A DNA stretch of 64,000 nt from Peromyscus leucopus (GCF_004664715.2 NC_051075.1:27336715-27400714); one strand, 5' to 3'; positions 23,030 to 33,820 are shown, counted from the stretch's first letter. Made by a program: numbers and translations. The notes: a model not told the origin generated them from the sequence alone.

Positions 23030-24590
23030 TTGTTTTTGGAGATTATAATATAATTACATCATTTATGCCCCCTCAACTTTTTCCCTCCCTCAAAGCCTCA
23101 CATATACCCCTCCTTGCTGTCTTTCAAAATCATGGTCTTTCTTTTAATTGTTGCTACATACATATATGTATATTCACATATACCCCAAACATAGCCTGCC
23201 TCAGTTTGAACAATGCCATTTGTAGGCATGCCCTCAGCGCCGACCATTTGGTATTGGATAACCAGTTGGTGTGCTCTGCCCCAGAGTAGACTCTTCTTCC
23301 ACTGTCAACATTCCTTGGTTGCCTGTGTTTCCTGGTGTAGGCTTGAGGCCTCCTGGGATTTCCCCTCCCCACTTCAGCATGCCTATTGGTGTTGTCCTTG
23401 TTCAGCTCATATTTGGGCTGTCACAATGGTGGGTCTTTACAGGTGTGGCTTTTGACATTTCTAGGAGACACAGTCTCACAGCTCTGAATCTCTGGCTCTT
23501 ACAAGTCTTTCTGCCTCCTCTTCCATAATGTTCTGTGAGCCTTGGGTCTGGGAGTGTTTCATAGATGTAGCCGTTAGGACTGGGCTTCACAATTCTGAGT
23601 TTTGATTGGTTGTGGTTTTCTGTAATCATCTGTATCTGTTGTAAAGAGAAGTTCCCTAGATGAGTGATATATTCTCTTTAAATCTAGTAGCACATTTTTT
23701 TTAAAAAAAATGAAATTGGGTGTCCCAGAGTTTGGTATGTTTATGTTTAAGATAGTAATACCTTCTTGGTTAACTGTTCCCTTCATGAATGAAGTATCCC
23801 TCTTTATCTCTTATTAGTTTCAAAAATATATTTTGTCAGGTATCAGGAGAATGTTGCCCTGCTTGCTTTCTAGTCCCATTTGATTAGTGTAGTCAGAAGT
23901 TTTCCCATGTTCCTGCCCAGCCTTATTCAGTCCAGACAAATCTCTCTCACCCGCTGTCCTGCAGCAGCTCATAAAATAATCATTCAGAGGCTTAATATTA
24001 ATTATCAACTGTATGGCCATGGCCTATGGCCTATGGCTCAAACTTCTTGATAGCTAGCTCTTATAACTAAACTCAGCCCATTTCTATTAATCTACATGTC
24101 GCCACGTATTCTGTGGCTTTACCTGTGTGCCATTACATGCTGCTTTTTGGAAGGCGGGATGGCATCTCTTCCACCTCTCCTTTCCTCTTCCTCAGTCCAG
24201 TTGGAATGTACCACCTAACCTTATTCTTCCTCACTATTGGTCAAACAGCTTTATTTATCAACCAATCAGAGAAACATATTCACAGCATACAGAAAGACAT
24301 CCCACAGCAGATTAGAGTATTTTAGTTCATCTTTTTACTCTAAGACAATGCCTATTTTTAAAGCTAAGATGGGTGGAAAGGTTAGATATGACATGAAAGG
24401 ATCCTGTGGGTTGGGAGATAGGTAGGGAGGATCCTGGCCAAAGCCTAGAGATCATATGCAGTGCCATCAGGGGAGGCCAGAGTATGTTGGGACACTGGAT
24501 GTGGGACTAGTGTTACATTGGCAGGTTGAGAAGAAGGCCTGGATGACTCATCAGGCTAGACCCTGGATAAGGATGTGGGAATTGGACCTA
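23030..24590 (-). mobile_element. LINE-1 (Lx-like) fragment, antisense, split by a solo LTR
   Basis: Antisense L1 landmarks include 'ttgattggttgtggttttct', 'ctgttgtaaagagaagttcc' and 'cttggttaactgttcccttc'. The right part (24316 on) continues with 'ctctaagacaatgcct', typical of antisense rodent L1. The solo LTR at 23888-24309 divides it. The right-hand boundary is approximate. Confidence 0.65.
23888..24309 (-). mobile_element. Solo LTR family A, TSD GATTAG
   Basis: Ends TGTAGTCAGAAG...ATCCCACAGCA with GATTAG at 23882-23887 and 24310-24315. It contains 'aattatcaactgtatggcca', 'gtcgccacgtattctgtggc' and the CCAAT pair ('attggtcaaacagc', 'atcaaccaatcagag'). Strand is inferred: in the opposite orientation the layout resembles rodent ERVK LTRs. 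Confidence 0.92.
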
Positions 24591-24594
24591 TTTT

Positions 24595-24740
24595 TTTCTT
24601 AGATTATGCATACATGTGTGTCTTTGTGTGAATATGTAAACTTGTAAGTGCAGGTACCCTCAGAGTCCAGAAGAGAGTGTCAAATCCCCTGGAGGTGGAG
24701 TTACAGGCAGTTATGAAACACTTGCTCTTAGGTGTTGGAA
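24595..24740 (-). repeat. SINE B3 fragment
   Basis: 'gtgcaggtaccctcagagtc', 'ccagaagagagtgtcaaatc' and 'ctggaggtggagttacaggc' are reversed B3 signatures. The head end is lost. Confidence 0.75.
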
Positions 24741-24894
24741 ATCTCTCCTGTCTATCACTTCCGTAATTGAAAGAGAATAAATGAATTTTGAGACCAAGGA
24801 ATATCTGCATTGCTCATTTCAGATCATATAAATGATTGTCTTTGGAAGCTAGTGTTCACAACACCGTAAGCAGAAATGAAGATAAACTCAAGAG

Positions 24895-25145
24895 ATCCTT
24901 GAGCCTCACACATTGTTTATTAGACTATTTGAATAATGGTTCCCCAAAAATTAGGATTTCTTTAGGATTTACATCCTGGGGAAAAAAAAAAGCCAAAGCC
25001 TTGTGTCAGCTGGCCAGGGGAGGAATTTGTCTCCCAGGAAAAGATTTCATACAACTTGTCATACCACCTTGCAGGAGAAACTGGAGCCAAGACTATGATG
25101 GGTTAGTGATGGTCAGGAACACACCATGACTGTGGCTGCTTAGTA
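24895..25145 (+). mobile_element. MaLR LTR (ORR1/MT-like) fragment
   Basis: 'gtttattagactatttgaat', 'atgggttagtgatggtcagg' and 'acaccatgactgtggctgct' parallel the better copies at 31330-31775 and 39280-39965. Confidence 0.55.
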
Positions 25146-25183
25146 TGTATAGTTGTTGCTTTCTACTTAAATCTAACTTCATT

Positions 25184-25232
25184 TCATCTCTCTCCCTCTC
25201 TCCCTCTGTCCCTCCCTCTGTCCCTCCCTCTG

Positions 25233-25303
<71 letters not shown>

Positions 25304-25305
25304 TA

Positions 25306-25344
<39 letters not shown>
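25184..25344. repeat. (TCCC)n(TC)n(TG)n compound microsatellite
   Basis: TCCC/TCTG-rich lead-in, about 40 TC units to 25300, then TG units to 25344. The two dinucleotide tracts abut at GTGTATGTATG. Confidence 0.97.
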
Positions 25345-25346
<2 letters not shown>

Positions 25347-26150
25347 ACTTCTATGTTTGTTCATTTTCTCAGTGTGGATACATAGCATAAATCTCCCTTC
25401 TCTACTTTTCAATATTACTTATCTCTTTAATTGGTCTATCAGGAACCTAGTTTGTTAGCATTGCCTGGGCTCTGACCTTACCAACTCTGGTAACCATTTA
25501 TTATTCATGCGGTAATTTTGTACATCAATCTTGAGGTGAAATATGCCTTGTCTGAACAGATATAAACAGAATGCAAGCTGTTACTGTGAATACATGCTAA
25601 GGCAAAGACATTTAGTCAATGTCAGTGTAACAGGGCCCCAGACCTTAGTAGGCCCACAGACCTTAGCATGACTGACTCTGTGATAGAAATACCATTCAGT
25701 CTGTAAAACTCAGCAAGTAGACAATCACCTGCCAAAACAAAACAAAACAAAACAAAACAAAAAAAAAACCAACGACCTAATCCATCAAAGTCCATAGTTC
25801 TGAGAAAGTCTCTAAATGTACTAACCTTGGTGTTTTGGCTTCTGTAGTTCTGCTTCTCACTAACTCTCTTGTTAACTGAAGTATGTCAACCCAGAACATT
25901 TTTTTTTTTGTGTGTGTGTGCTTAAAAGTTCACCCTGAGAAAGACTCAGTGTAAAGCCTTGGTGTTACACTGAGATTCTGAATACCCAGTGTAATTGCCT
26001 GTTGTCTAATAAAGAATTCATGTTGGCTTAAATCCATGTCTGAGCAGTCTTCTCTGGTAGATACTCCACAACAGTCAGATAACCATGCATATGAAACATT
26101 TCCCATAAAGTTTAGTTTGCTTTTAGAAAGACTTTAGTTGCTGGTAGAAG
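25345..26150. other. Unassigned stretch with (AAAAC)n at 25735-25770
   Basis: Apart from the AAAAC pentanucleotide tract nothing is recognised. 25981-26045 holds 'aataaagaattcatgttgg', which could be an old LTR polyadenylation region. Confidence 0.45.
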
Positions 26151-26156
26151 TGACTC

Positions 26157-26297
26157 CTTTTTTTTTGTTTGTTTGTTTTGTTTTGTTAGCTTTGAGACAG
26201 GGTCTTACTATGAAGCCCAAGCTGGTCTCAAATTCATGACCTTCCTTTTGATGCCCATGTGCTATGGTTACAGGCAAGTGACAACATGCCCTAGGTG
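26157..26297 (-). repeat. Old SINE B1
   Basis: T-rich tail, then 'tttgagacagggtcttacta', 'gctggtctcaaattcatgac' and 'ggttacaggcaagtgacaac'. Diverged. Confidence 0.85.
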
Positions 26298-26821
26298 ACA
26301 TTTAGATTCTGATGACTTCCCCTTTGTCTCTGAACAGTATTCACTGAAGACATCCCTGATTAACCCTGTGGTGTCTGGTCCCAACTGTCTTTCACCTCCG
26401 GGAAGTGATCTGTCCTAGTTGGTCTGCTTTGATCCCACATTGTTAAGGGTAAATGACAGATGTTAAGGAGTTAGTGCCAATAACTGCCCCCGCCCCCCTT
26501 TGCCAATTTTGGGCAACTAAGGAGTATAGAAGCAATGGCTCTTAGGGCAGGTCTATTTGGAGACCATTCTTATACTTTAATTCTGTCTGTCCTGTGGATG
26601 ATACCCTAGTAACTTAAAAAATACTGCTCAGAGTCACCAGCAGTCAACCAACAGGTGAGAGACTTGTGCACAGGATGCACCCTGCCCGCCCCGCCCCCAA
26701 CATTCACTGGACTCTGTAAACTCTATGATACACTCCACTGCCCAAACCTGCCAACTGCATCATCCTCCCCTTGGCCAACCATCCACCACAACATCAGCAG
26801 CCCCTATACAAGCACCACCTA

Positions 26822-26985
26822 CACCAGCTGGAAGAATAGGCAGAAGAGAAGGTACAGACACAACCCACACCAGTTGGAAGAACAGTCTCTATTGGCGCAG
26901 GCACAGTCCACACCAGTAGGAAGAACAGACTCCATAAGCACAAGTAAAGCCCATATAAGCCAGAAGAACTGGAGGATACACTGCA
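26822..26985. repeat. 43-46 bp monomers in an L1 5'UTR
   Basis: Units beginning 'caccagctggaagaa', 'caccagttggaagaac', 'caccagtaggaagaac' and 'taagccagaagaac' start near 26822, 26868, 26911 and about 26956. They are short promoter-region monomers upstream of ORF1. Confidence 0.8.
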
Positions 26986-27177
26986 TTTAGGCACCCAAAC
27001 CCCCACAAACCTCAGCTGAGTCAACCCCACTGGACCTGAGGACCAGCCAACCACCAGAACCCTTGGTCATTCAGGCCAAAAGACAATATAGAAAACAGAC
27101 AAGAAAGGAACAAAAGACCCATATGACAAAGAAATCACAAGAATCAACACCTGTACCTATCATTACCCCAAACCTAG

Positions 27178-27414
27178 ATGGGTAAACGGCAATGCAAGAA
27201 TATATGCAACAACATAAAGGGCAACATGGCACCACCAGAACCTAGTGTTCCTACAACAGCAAGACCTGAACATCCCAATGCAGGTGAAGCAGAAGAAAAT
27301 GACCTTAAAGATGACTTTATAAAGATGATAGAGTCCCTTCAAGAGGAAATGAAAAATTCCCTTAAAGAAGCTGAGGAAAAGACAAACAAACAATGGAAGA
27401 TGGTTGCTTTCAAA
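27178..27414 (+). pseudogene. LINE-1 ORF1p N-terminal fragment
   Basis: An open frame of about 79 codons starts MGKRQCKNICNNIKGNMAPP and continues into a charged segment (EAEENDLKDDF...SLQEEMKNSLKEAEEKTNKQW) typical of the start of the ORF1p coiled coil. No stop interrupts it, but the RNA-binding domain and C-terminal domain are missing because the element ends here. Not expected to be functional. Confidence 0.85.
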
Positions 27415-27429
27415 TACTTTTTTTTTTGT

Positions 27430-27588
27430 TTTGTTTACTTAGTGACTTAATGGGAATTTCTTTAGTCTTCTCTGTGTGATGTTCAAAATTCCTCCTGTAT
27501 ATGGATTGGCATCTTCTTTCATAATTTTTGGTAAATTTCTGCTATGGTTGTGTTGAAAATGTATTCTATGCTGTTAGAGTTACAATGT
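27430..27588 (-). mobile_element. Probable LINE-1 ORF1-region fragment, antisense
   Basis: Read on minus, 'agatgccaatccatatacag' and 'agaaattcccattaagtcac' resemble the middle of rodent L1 ORF1. It directly follows the sense L1 head, so the two are in inverted order. Confidence 0.5.
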
Positions 27589-27884
27589 TGTGTGATATTT
27601 TGCTTGTGTTCTGACAAATAAAGGTTGCTTGGAGATCAGAGGGTGGAGCTAGAGACACTAGTTAACTATAGAGGTCAGGCAATGGTGGCTCACACATTTC
27701 ATTCCAGCACTTGGGAGGCTCATGCCTTTGATCCCAGCATAATTGGGAGGTGGAGACAAGATCTTGTCCTCATTGGGTCAGAGGATCTGAAGAAGTAAGA
27801 AGTCACTGGTTGCTGCTCCTTTGCTTCTCTGATCTTTCAGGTTATTACCCAATATTTGACAACACTAATTAGGATCATGCTTTA
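27589..27884 (+). mobile_element. LTR family B copy
   Basis: Starts TGTGTGATATTTTGC, with 'gacaaataaaggttgcttgg', 'gatcagagggtggagctaga', a B1-like cassette ('caggcaatggtggctcacac'), and the family's 'ctgatctttcagg' before a shortened 3' end. The TSD is not resolved because a B1 inserted at its edge. Confidence 0.75.
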
Positions 27885-27891
27885 TTACATC

Positions 27892-27898
<7 letters not shown>

Positions 27899-27945
<47 letters not shown>

Positions 27946-27966
27946 GTCTGTCTGTCTGTCTGTCTG

Positions 27967-28029
<63 letters not shown>

Positions 28030-28312
28030 CTCTCTCTCTCTCCCTCCCTTCCTTCCTTCCTTCCTTCCTTCCTTCCTTCCTTCCTTCCTTCCTTCCTTCC
28101 TTTCTTTCTTTCCTTCTTCCTTCCTTCCTTCCTTCCTTCCTTCCTCCCCCCCCTCTCTCTTTCTTTTCTTCCTTTTGAGACAGGGTTTCCCTATGTAGCC
28201 TTGATTGTCTTGGAATTAGCTCTGTAGAGCTGACTGGCCTTGAACTCACTGAGATCTGCCTGTCTCTGCTTTCTGCATGCTGGGATCAAAAGCATGTATC
28301 ACCATGCATGGC
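27899..28312 (-). repeat. SINE B1 with 270-bp microsatellite tail and 14-bp TSD
   Basis: The body (28170-28312) reads 'ttttgagacagggtttccct', 'ggccttgaactcactgagat' and 'gctgggatcaaaagcatgta' on plus. Its tail region (27899-28169) is (TTTC)n, (TGTC)n, (TTTC)n, (TC)n and (TTCC)n. TTACATCCTTTCTT occurs at 27885-27898 and 28313-28326, so tail and body are one insertion. Confidence 0.93.
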
Positions 28313-28326
28313 TTACATCCTTTCTT

Positions 28327-29040
28327 CATGCCCACAATCTGTAGATTGTTCTTTTTATAGTGTCTCGTGTATCGCAAATGTATTGCTATAACTTCTTACT
28401 AAACTATCTTTGTCTTTGTAGGAATGTTCCAATTCCCCCACTTTGTGCCCAGTCTTAGATACTCTCTTCTCTCCTTGATCCATTTTATTACTGAAGTTTT
28501 CAAGAGAGCATTTTTGTTAAATTATTTTTTCATATGTTAGACTCACTTTATTATTCATTCAGCTGATTTTTCTGTGTTCTCATAGAATCCATTCAGGAGT
28601 TTGTGTCTTGTTTGGTTCTTTGAACATAAAAATGTAGTTATTCTTTATTTTCCTTTAGTTTTTGTCTGGCATGGCATCCAATCCATTCTGAACGCAAGCT
28701 GTTACTTTTGGCTTAGTAAATTTTGGGAGAGTCATTTTGCTTTGGTCTTTCATGTTCCTGTGTTTTGTGTTGGGATTTTCAGATATGGAGTTAGGTTGTT
28801 GGTTTAGCTTGTTTGTTGTTTACTTTTTTATTTGAGTCTTTGCTTTTGAAATTACTCCTTTTCTATCAAAGGGTATGTTTGTACTGTCCAAGAGGGACTA
28901 AGATGTTGTAGGGTTGTGGTATTTTCCACACCTAGTCAGGGCACAGACACAATTTCCAATACTCCTCTATTATTAGAATATTATCTGCAAAAATAGTCAC
29001 CCTCAAAGAGGAAACCCACTGTGAAAGTATGGTAACAATC
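28327..29040 (-). other. Unassigned, possibly L1/ERV-derived antisense sequence
   Basis: 'cccacaatctgtagattgtt', 'ctttttatagtgtctcgtgt' and 'agatactctcttctctcctt' recall antisense L1 ORF1 regions, but similarity is weak and no frame survives. Confidence 0.35.
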
Positions 29041-30250
29041 AAATAAAATGTCAGTCATTCCTTAAGCATCAAGCATTCTAGGAAGAAATGAATCACTGTG
29101 TGTTCCATTAGTGTGTGTGCTGAGATAGCAGTTACTTTGGGTGAGTGAAAGGAAAAGTAACAGCAATAAGAAAAGAAAAGAAAACTCAAGATAAGACAAA
29201 TTATGAGTATGGGTTGCCAGAGAAGCAGTGGATGACAGAAATGTACACAGAAGAGGGGACAGTGGGGACCATGGAGGGGGAGGGTGGCAGGCAGCCTTGG
29301 CTGAAGGCTGACTGGAAAGGGAGAGGTAGAGGTACAGTCAAGTGACATTTGCCATTTCCAGCTCTTGGGGTGCTGAGAAGCAGAGATCCCCCGCTTCTTG
29401 CCAGCCTATGTTCTCTAGCAGAGGAAAATGGAAAAAGAAGAGAGTTGGAAAAATGTGCAAGCAAACAACCATAACATAAAAGTGGACAGAAAGGACGGGA
29501 ATACAGATTAGGAAGGCAAGCAAGCCTGGTGGTTGATTTGCTGGAGTCAGTCTCCAGTGGTGGAATCCTGCTGCTCCCGATCCACCATGCAGTCCTGTGT
29601 GGCTTGCTCTGGGTTTTCTGAGAGTGCAATTCGAGGAGAGTCTCAGGCTGCAGAGCTGCCAACTCAGCAAGGGTCTCCTTGACATGGCATTCTGCAGCTG
29701 TCAGCTGTTTCTGGACAAGTCTGCTTCTCGCTCTCTTGGGGCGACTGTGCAGTTCTGCTTTAAATTGGCTAGTGCTTTCTTGGACTCATCGTCTTGCTGT
29801 CTCAGATATGCACACCCCCCCTCGCCCCAGATTTGCAGTCTTGTTCTCAGACCAGCTCCCTGCGGTGTGCCTCCTCATTGATAGAGTCTCCGTGCTCCAT
29901 GCCCTGGATTCTGTGTCACCGAAGTCCATGTTGCAGGGTCCATGACCATGCCTTATTCACAGTTTTCTATTTCTCCGCTATGATGCCTGCTTGGCACCAC
30001 CTTTCTTCACACTATTCTCTATTGGAAGTGGCTTGTCTGCTCCACCCCACTCTGTTGATGTGTGTGCTCTGTTGGAGCTGGGCTGATAGAGCTATTTTTG
30101 CCTTCTCTGGGTCAGGCCATCCTTTTCCTGTTCTTTTTTGGTATCTTTTCAGTTCTGCTAATTTCTGAAGCTCTCCCTTTATTTCCTCTGCAAAGGTAAG
30201 TCTGCATTTCTTCTGACTCTCCTTCTCTGGATCACACAGAGGCAGTCTTT
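29041..30250. other. Unassigned stretch, possible decayed retrocopy on minus
   Basis: Several overlapping frames exist on minus (29201-29685) and plus (29597-30168). On minus some segments look charged and helix-like (for example QKQLTAAECHVKETLAELAA near 29625-29690), and 'ggagagcttcagaaattagc' precedes more lysine-rich codons. I do not recognise the parent. It could be an old processed pseudogene with frameshifts, or chance. Confidence 0.3.
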
Positions 30251-30287
30251 AGTCTTAATGTTTCTTGGAAATCAGCACAGAGGTATA

Positions 30288-30355
30288 ACAAACAAACAAA
30301 CAAACAAACAGCAACAAAACAACAACCAAACCAAAACCAAAACAAAACAAAAACA
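30288..30355. repeat. (CAAA)n-like A-rich repeat
   Basis: Repeated CAAA/CAAAA units in plus orientation, like a mutated poly(A) tail. Confidence 0.85.
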
Positions 30356-30506
30356 CAGAGAAAAGGAAGTGGCCAAAGGGTTTTCCTGGGTTGTTTTTAG
30401 AATCTCTAGGAGGATTAAGTTTTGCTTCATGCTACTTAGATGTAAAATAACACATAACATTTTGTAAAAAAGAAACTAATAAACTAGAATTCTCTTTGAA
30501 GGACAC

Positions 30507-30916
30507 TGTCTTAGTTAGGTTTACTCTTGCTGTGATGAAACACCTCGACCAAAAGCAATTTGGGGAGAAAAGGGTTTATTTTGTTCACAGTTTTACATAA
30601 CAGCTCATTATCAAAAACAATGAGGCCAGGAACTCATTCAGGGCAGGAATCTGGAGGCAGGAGCTGATGCAGAGGCCATGGAGGGGTGCTATTTACTGGC
30701 TTGCTCCTAATGGCTTGCTCAGCTTGTTTTCTTATAGAACCCAGGACCACCAGCCTAGGAATGGCACCACCCACAATGTGCTGGGTTCTCCCCCTTAATC
30801 ACTAATTAAGAAAAAAACCCTACAGCTGGATCTTATGGAGGCATTTTCTCAATTTTGATTCCCTCCTTTCAGATGACTTTAGTTTGTGTCAAGTTGACAT
30901 AAGACTATCCAGTACA
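30507..30916 (-). mobile_element. Solo MaLR-type LTR, TSD GACAC
   Basis: Plus-strand ends TGTCTTAGTTAGG...CCAGTACA with GACAC at 30502-30506 and 30917-30921. On the minus (sense) strand it shows a TATA-like 'tataagaaaac' after the central block and 'aataaacccttttctcc' about 70 bp before the end: U3, then R/U5 order. The 5-bp TSD fits ERVL/MaLR. Confidence 0.92.
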
Positions 30917-30921
30917 GACAC

Positions 30922-31325
30922 CAAGACAGTACAAATGTGATACAGTTTTATTTATTCATTTGTTTGGATACAGTTACAATGGTGATCTCCTCAGCACCCT
31001 TGTGTCTATGTCTCAAAAGGCTCAACAGAACCACAATGGCTCAACAGAGCCTCAAAGGACCAACACAATTCTCTATCATAGGGCAGACAGTTCATCAAAC
31101 TCCAATTTCTTCAAAAGAGCTTCCAAGTTGACAAGGTCTGTGCATAAAGGGTACAATATCCCAAGTAGTTCCAAGGCACTGAAACAACAAAGAACCCTGA
31201 AAGACAAGGCCAGTCACCAAATGACAGTCATTAAAATAGTTCAAATGATACTCAAACATTCAAATGGTATTGTCAACATCCCCAGAGGGATGAAGATATC
31301 CTAAAGAAACACTGTGTCCTTCACT
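30922..31325. other. Unassigned, possible antisense retrotranscript end
   Basis: The minus strand has 'aatgaataaataaaactgta' at about 30940-30960, which could be a polyadenylation region, and a plus-strand chance frame of 114 codons. No family recognised. Confidence 0.3.
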
Positions 31326-31329
31326 TAAG

Positions 31330-31775
31330 CAATCAGACTATAGAAACCATGGACCTCTAGAGATTGCAATTCCATAGGAATCTCATTTTGGGAGAAGAGA
31401 AAGCCTAATGCTTAGGCCAACCAGAGGGGGAAACTTTTTCCCCTAAAAGAGACTTACAACTTATTAGAATATCTTTCAGAAGAGACAATGATGGGTCAAT
31501 GTGGCCATGAACACACCTTGACTAGGGATGCTTAGATATCCATAACTCTAGCCTACTAACTGGACTTTAACTTCACCTCATGACCTCAGAGATGGACTTG
31601 GGGGATACTAGATCTCATTGTCTCTCTTCCTGATGTGGCCACATGGGATACTTCTCCTCTTTCTGATGCTTTTCACCATGAATTTAGCTGTCTTGATGAC
31701 TTACTGAGGACAGGTGTCTGAATCTGGATTGTTGGAGCACAGGCTGGACCCTAAGTTTGGTAACCTTTATGGTAA
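31330..31775 (+). mobile_element. MaLR LTR, ORR1/MT-like
   Basis: 'aaaagagacttacaacttat', 'aacacaccttgactagggat', 'gatatccataactctagcct', 'gatgcttttcaccatgaatt', 'aggacaggtgtctgaatctg' and 'ggaccctaagtttggtaacc' follow the ORR1/MT LTR order as I recall it. Related copies lie at 24895 and 39280. Confidence 0.75.
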
Positions 31776-31892
31776 CCATGAAGTGATTCGAAGGCACAGT
31801 GTGGAGTATCTGCTAGCTGCAGAAATTTAACCACAAGTGGAGAGAAAATACTGGATGCCCTGGTAGCTGCTGGAATAATTTTATTCCAGGGA

Positions 31893-32155
31893 TACCTCCC
31901 TCCCTCCCTCCCTCCCTCCCTCCCTCCCTCCCTCCCTCTCTCCCTCCCTCGTTCCCTCCTTCCTTCCCTCTCTTGTCCCCTCTCTCCCTTTATTTCATTT
32001 TCTTTTTTCTTTTGGTTATTTTTGAGATACAGCCTCACAATGAAGCACTGGCTATTCTGGAACTCATTATGTAAACCAGGCTGGTCTCGAACTTACAGAT
32101 ATCTGCCCACCTCTGTCTCCTGAGTACTGGGAGTGTGCGCCAACATGCCTGGCTC
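31893..32155 (-). repeat. SINE B1 with (TCCC)n tail
   Basis: The reversed B1 body at 32000-32155 ('ttttgagatacagcctcaca', 'aggctggtctcgaacttaca', 'ctcctgagtactgggagtgt') is preceded by a TCCC-rich tract (31893-31965) in the position of its A tail. Confidence 0.85.
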
Positions 32156-32448
32156 AGGGACACTTTCTAAATCAAATAATTTTTTTCTTTACTTGGTGAA
32201 GCAGAAAATAAGTATTTGGGCTTTTTTTTTGGTAAAAAAAAATCTCTTAACTGTTTTTTTCTTAGGCAAACTTATACTTATAGGATTAGCCTATGTGTAG
32301 AGGTACTTTTATGTGGTTTCTGGGCCTTTTGTCTAATTTGAAACACATATTTTGTCAATGTTAAAATGAGCTAATTTGCTTTTGGGATAATTGCTAAGAG
32401 ATGATAAATGTTGTAAATAATGTATAAAATATTAGGCATTTCAGTATC

Positions 32449-32687
32449 TTTGGTGGTTTGAAAGAAAATGGCGCTGTAGAGAGTGGCACTATTGGGAGGT
32501 GTGGCCTTTTTGGAGTAGGTATGGACTTGTGGCAGAAGTGTGTCACTGTGGGGGTGGACTTTGAGGTCTCCTATGCTCAAGCTATGACCACTGTCACAGT
32601 TAACTTTCTGTTGCCTGCAGATCCAGATGTAGAACTCTCAGCTTCTTCTCCAGCACCATGTCTGCCTGCATACCACCGTGTCCCACC

Positions 32688-32726
<39 letters not shown>

Positions 32727-32824
32727 TAAACCTCTGCAACTGTAAGCCACCCAATTAAATGTTCTTCTTCATAAGAACTGCCATGGTCATGGTGTCTCTT
32801 CACAGCAATAGCAACCCTAAGACA
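32449..32824 (+). mobile_element. Solo MaLR-type LTR, TSD GTATC
   Basis: Starts TTTGGTGGTTTG (first TG mutated) and ends CCCTAAGACA, with GTATC at 32444-32448 and 32825-32829. Shared family words: 'ggaggtgtggcc', 'gtagaactctcagcttcttc', 'caattaaatgttcttcttc' and 'gccatggtcatggtgtctct'. It holds the ATG triplet run at 32689-32723. Confidence 0.9.
32689..32723. repeat. (ATG)n triplet run inside the LTR
   Basis: Eleven to twelve ATG units stand where sister LTRs have 'ccatgatgataatgg' (for example near 14910-14925), so the triplets expanded within this copy. Confidence 0.9.
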
Positions 32825-32829
32825 GTATC

Positions 32830-33309
32830 TAAATATGTTTAGTAATTGGGCTTCCCTTTTGGGAGTTCTTCTTGTTAATAGGGGACTTCGGAGATAGATG
32901 GAAACTCAAGGACCTTTTTGATGGACTCTGAGGCAGGCACGTGGTGATAGTGGTTTATATAAGACTGCTTGGAGGAATTGGGCTCTTCTGAGAAAGAATG
33001 TTTAGAGTATAAGGCAGATCTTCTTAGGATTTTGGCTTGCATCCAGAGAAGGAATAGAAAAGGAGAAATTTTGACTAGAACTCAAGAAATGTATACAAGC
33101 TTGACAAGGGGATACATCAAGAAAGGGGAAAATAACATGCGGGGTTATAATCCTTGGGATGAATTTGAATGTCCTGTGTCCATCTAGGACCAGAGCTAGC
33201 ACTCTGATTTTATTTTTTTTGTTAAAAATAAATATATTTCTTTGGTGTATTGAAACGTGTCTGTTGAAAAATTTAGTATTGCAACAGACTGTGATGACTC
33301 TTTTGTATA
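32830..33309. other. Unassigned stretch
   Basis: No clear repeat family. A 72-codon frame at 32969-33187 has no recognisable domain. Confidence 0.35.
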
Positions 33310-33311
33310 TT

Positions 33312-33655
33312 TAGTTATAAACTTGATGCCTGTGGAGGCCAGAAGAGGGCATCAGATCCCCTAGAACTGGAGTTAAGGATGGCTCTGAGCTATCACATGG
33401 GGCTGGGAACTGAACTCAGATTCTCTGCAAGAGCAACAAGTACTCCCAAACCCTGAGTCATCCCTGTAGTTCCCACTTTGTGTGTGTGTGTGTGTGTGTG
33501 AATATTTTGCCTGCATGAATGTATGTGTACTGTATGGGTACCTGGTACTCATGGAGTATTCCCTGGACGTGGAGTTAACAGTAGGTTGTGGGCAGACATG
33601 TGGATGCTAGAAATTGAACCAGGATCCCCTCAACTTCTGAGCAATCTCTCTTGCT
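33312..33655 (-). repeat. Two reversed B3 SINEs in tandem
   Basis: Copy 1 (33312-33472): 'ggccagaagagggcatcaga', 'tctgcaagagcaacaagtac'. Copy 2 (33480-33655) begins with a (TG)10 run and shows 'cctggacgtggagttaacag' and 'gctagaaattgaaccaggat'. Same orientation, head to tail. Confidence 0.8.
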
Positions 33656-33675
33656 CCATACCCCCTTCCCCCCAC

Positions 33676-33820
33676 TTTTTTGAGACAAGGTCCTTGTTAT
33701 GAAGTTATGGCTGGCTTGGAACTCTCTGTGTAGACCAGGCTGTCCTTGAGCTCAAGAAAGTTCACCTGCCTCTGTCTCCTAAGTACTGGGAATAAAGGCG
33801 TGCCCCGGTTAACCAAGTGT
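33676..33820 (-). repeat. SINE B1
   Basis: 'ttttttgagacaaggtcctt', 'tgtagaccaggctgtccttg' and 'aagtactgggaataaaggcg' mark a reversed B1. Confidence 0.9.

Larger units (their letters stand above)
26655..27415 (+). mobile_element. LINE-1 5'UTR and ORF1 start
   Basis: A rodent L1 head in sense orientation: GC-rich 5'UTR, three to four 43-46 bp monomers (26822-26985), a linker with 'cagctgagtcaaccccactg' and 'caccagaacccttggtcatt', then the ORF1 start at 27178. It ends abruptly near 27415 in a T-rich junction, so ORF1 is cut after its first coiled-coil turns. Confidence 0.88.

Noticed and set aside
27856..28249. 123-124 codon frames rich in Phe/Leu/Ser or Lys/Glu/Arg
   Set aside because: They are translations of the (TTTC)/(TTCC) microsatellite in a B1 tail.
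29794..30168. 124-codon plus-strand frame
   Set aside because: No recognisable domain or codon pattern; competing frames overlap on both strands.
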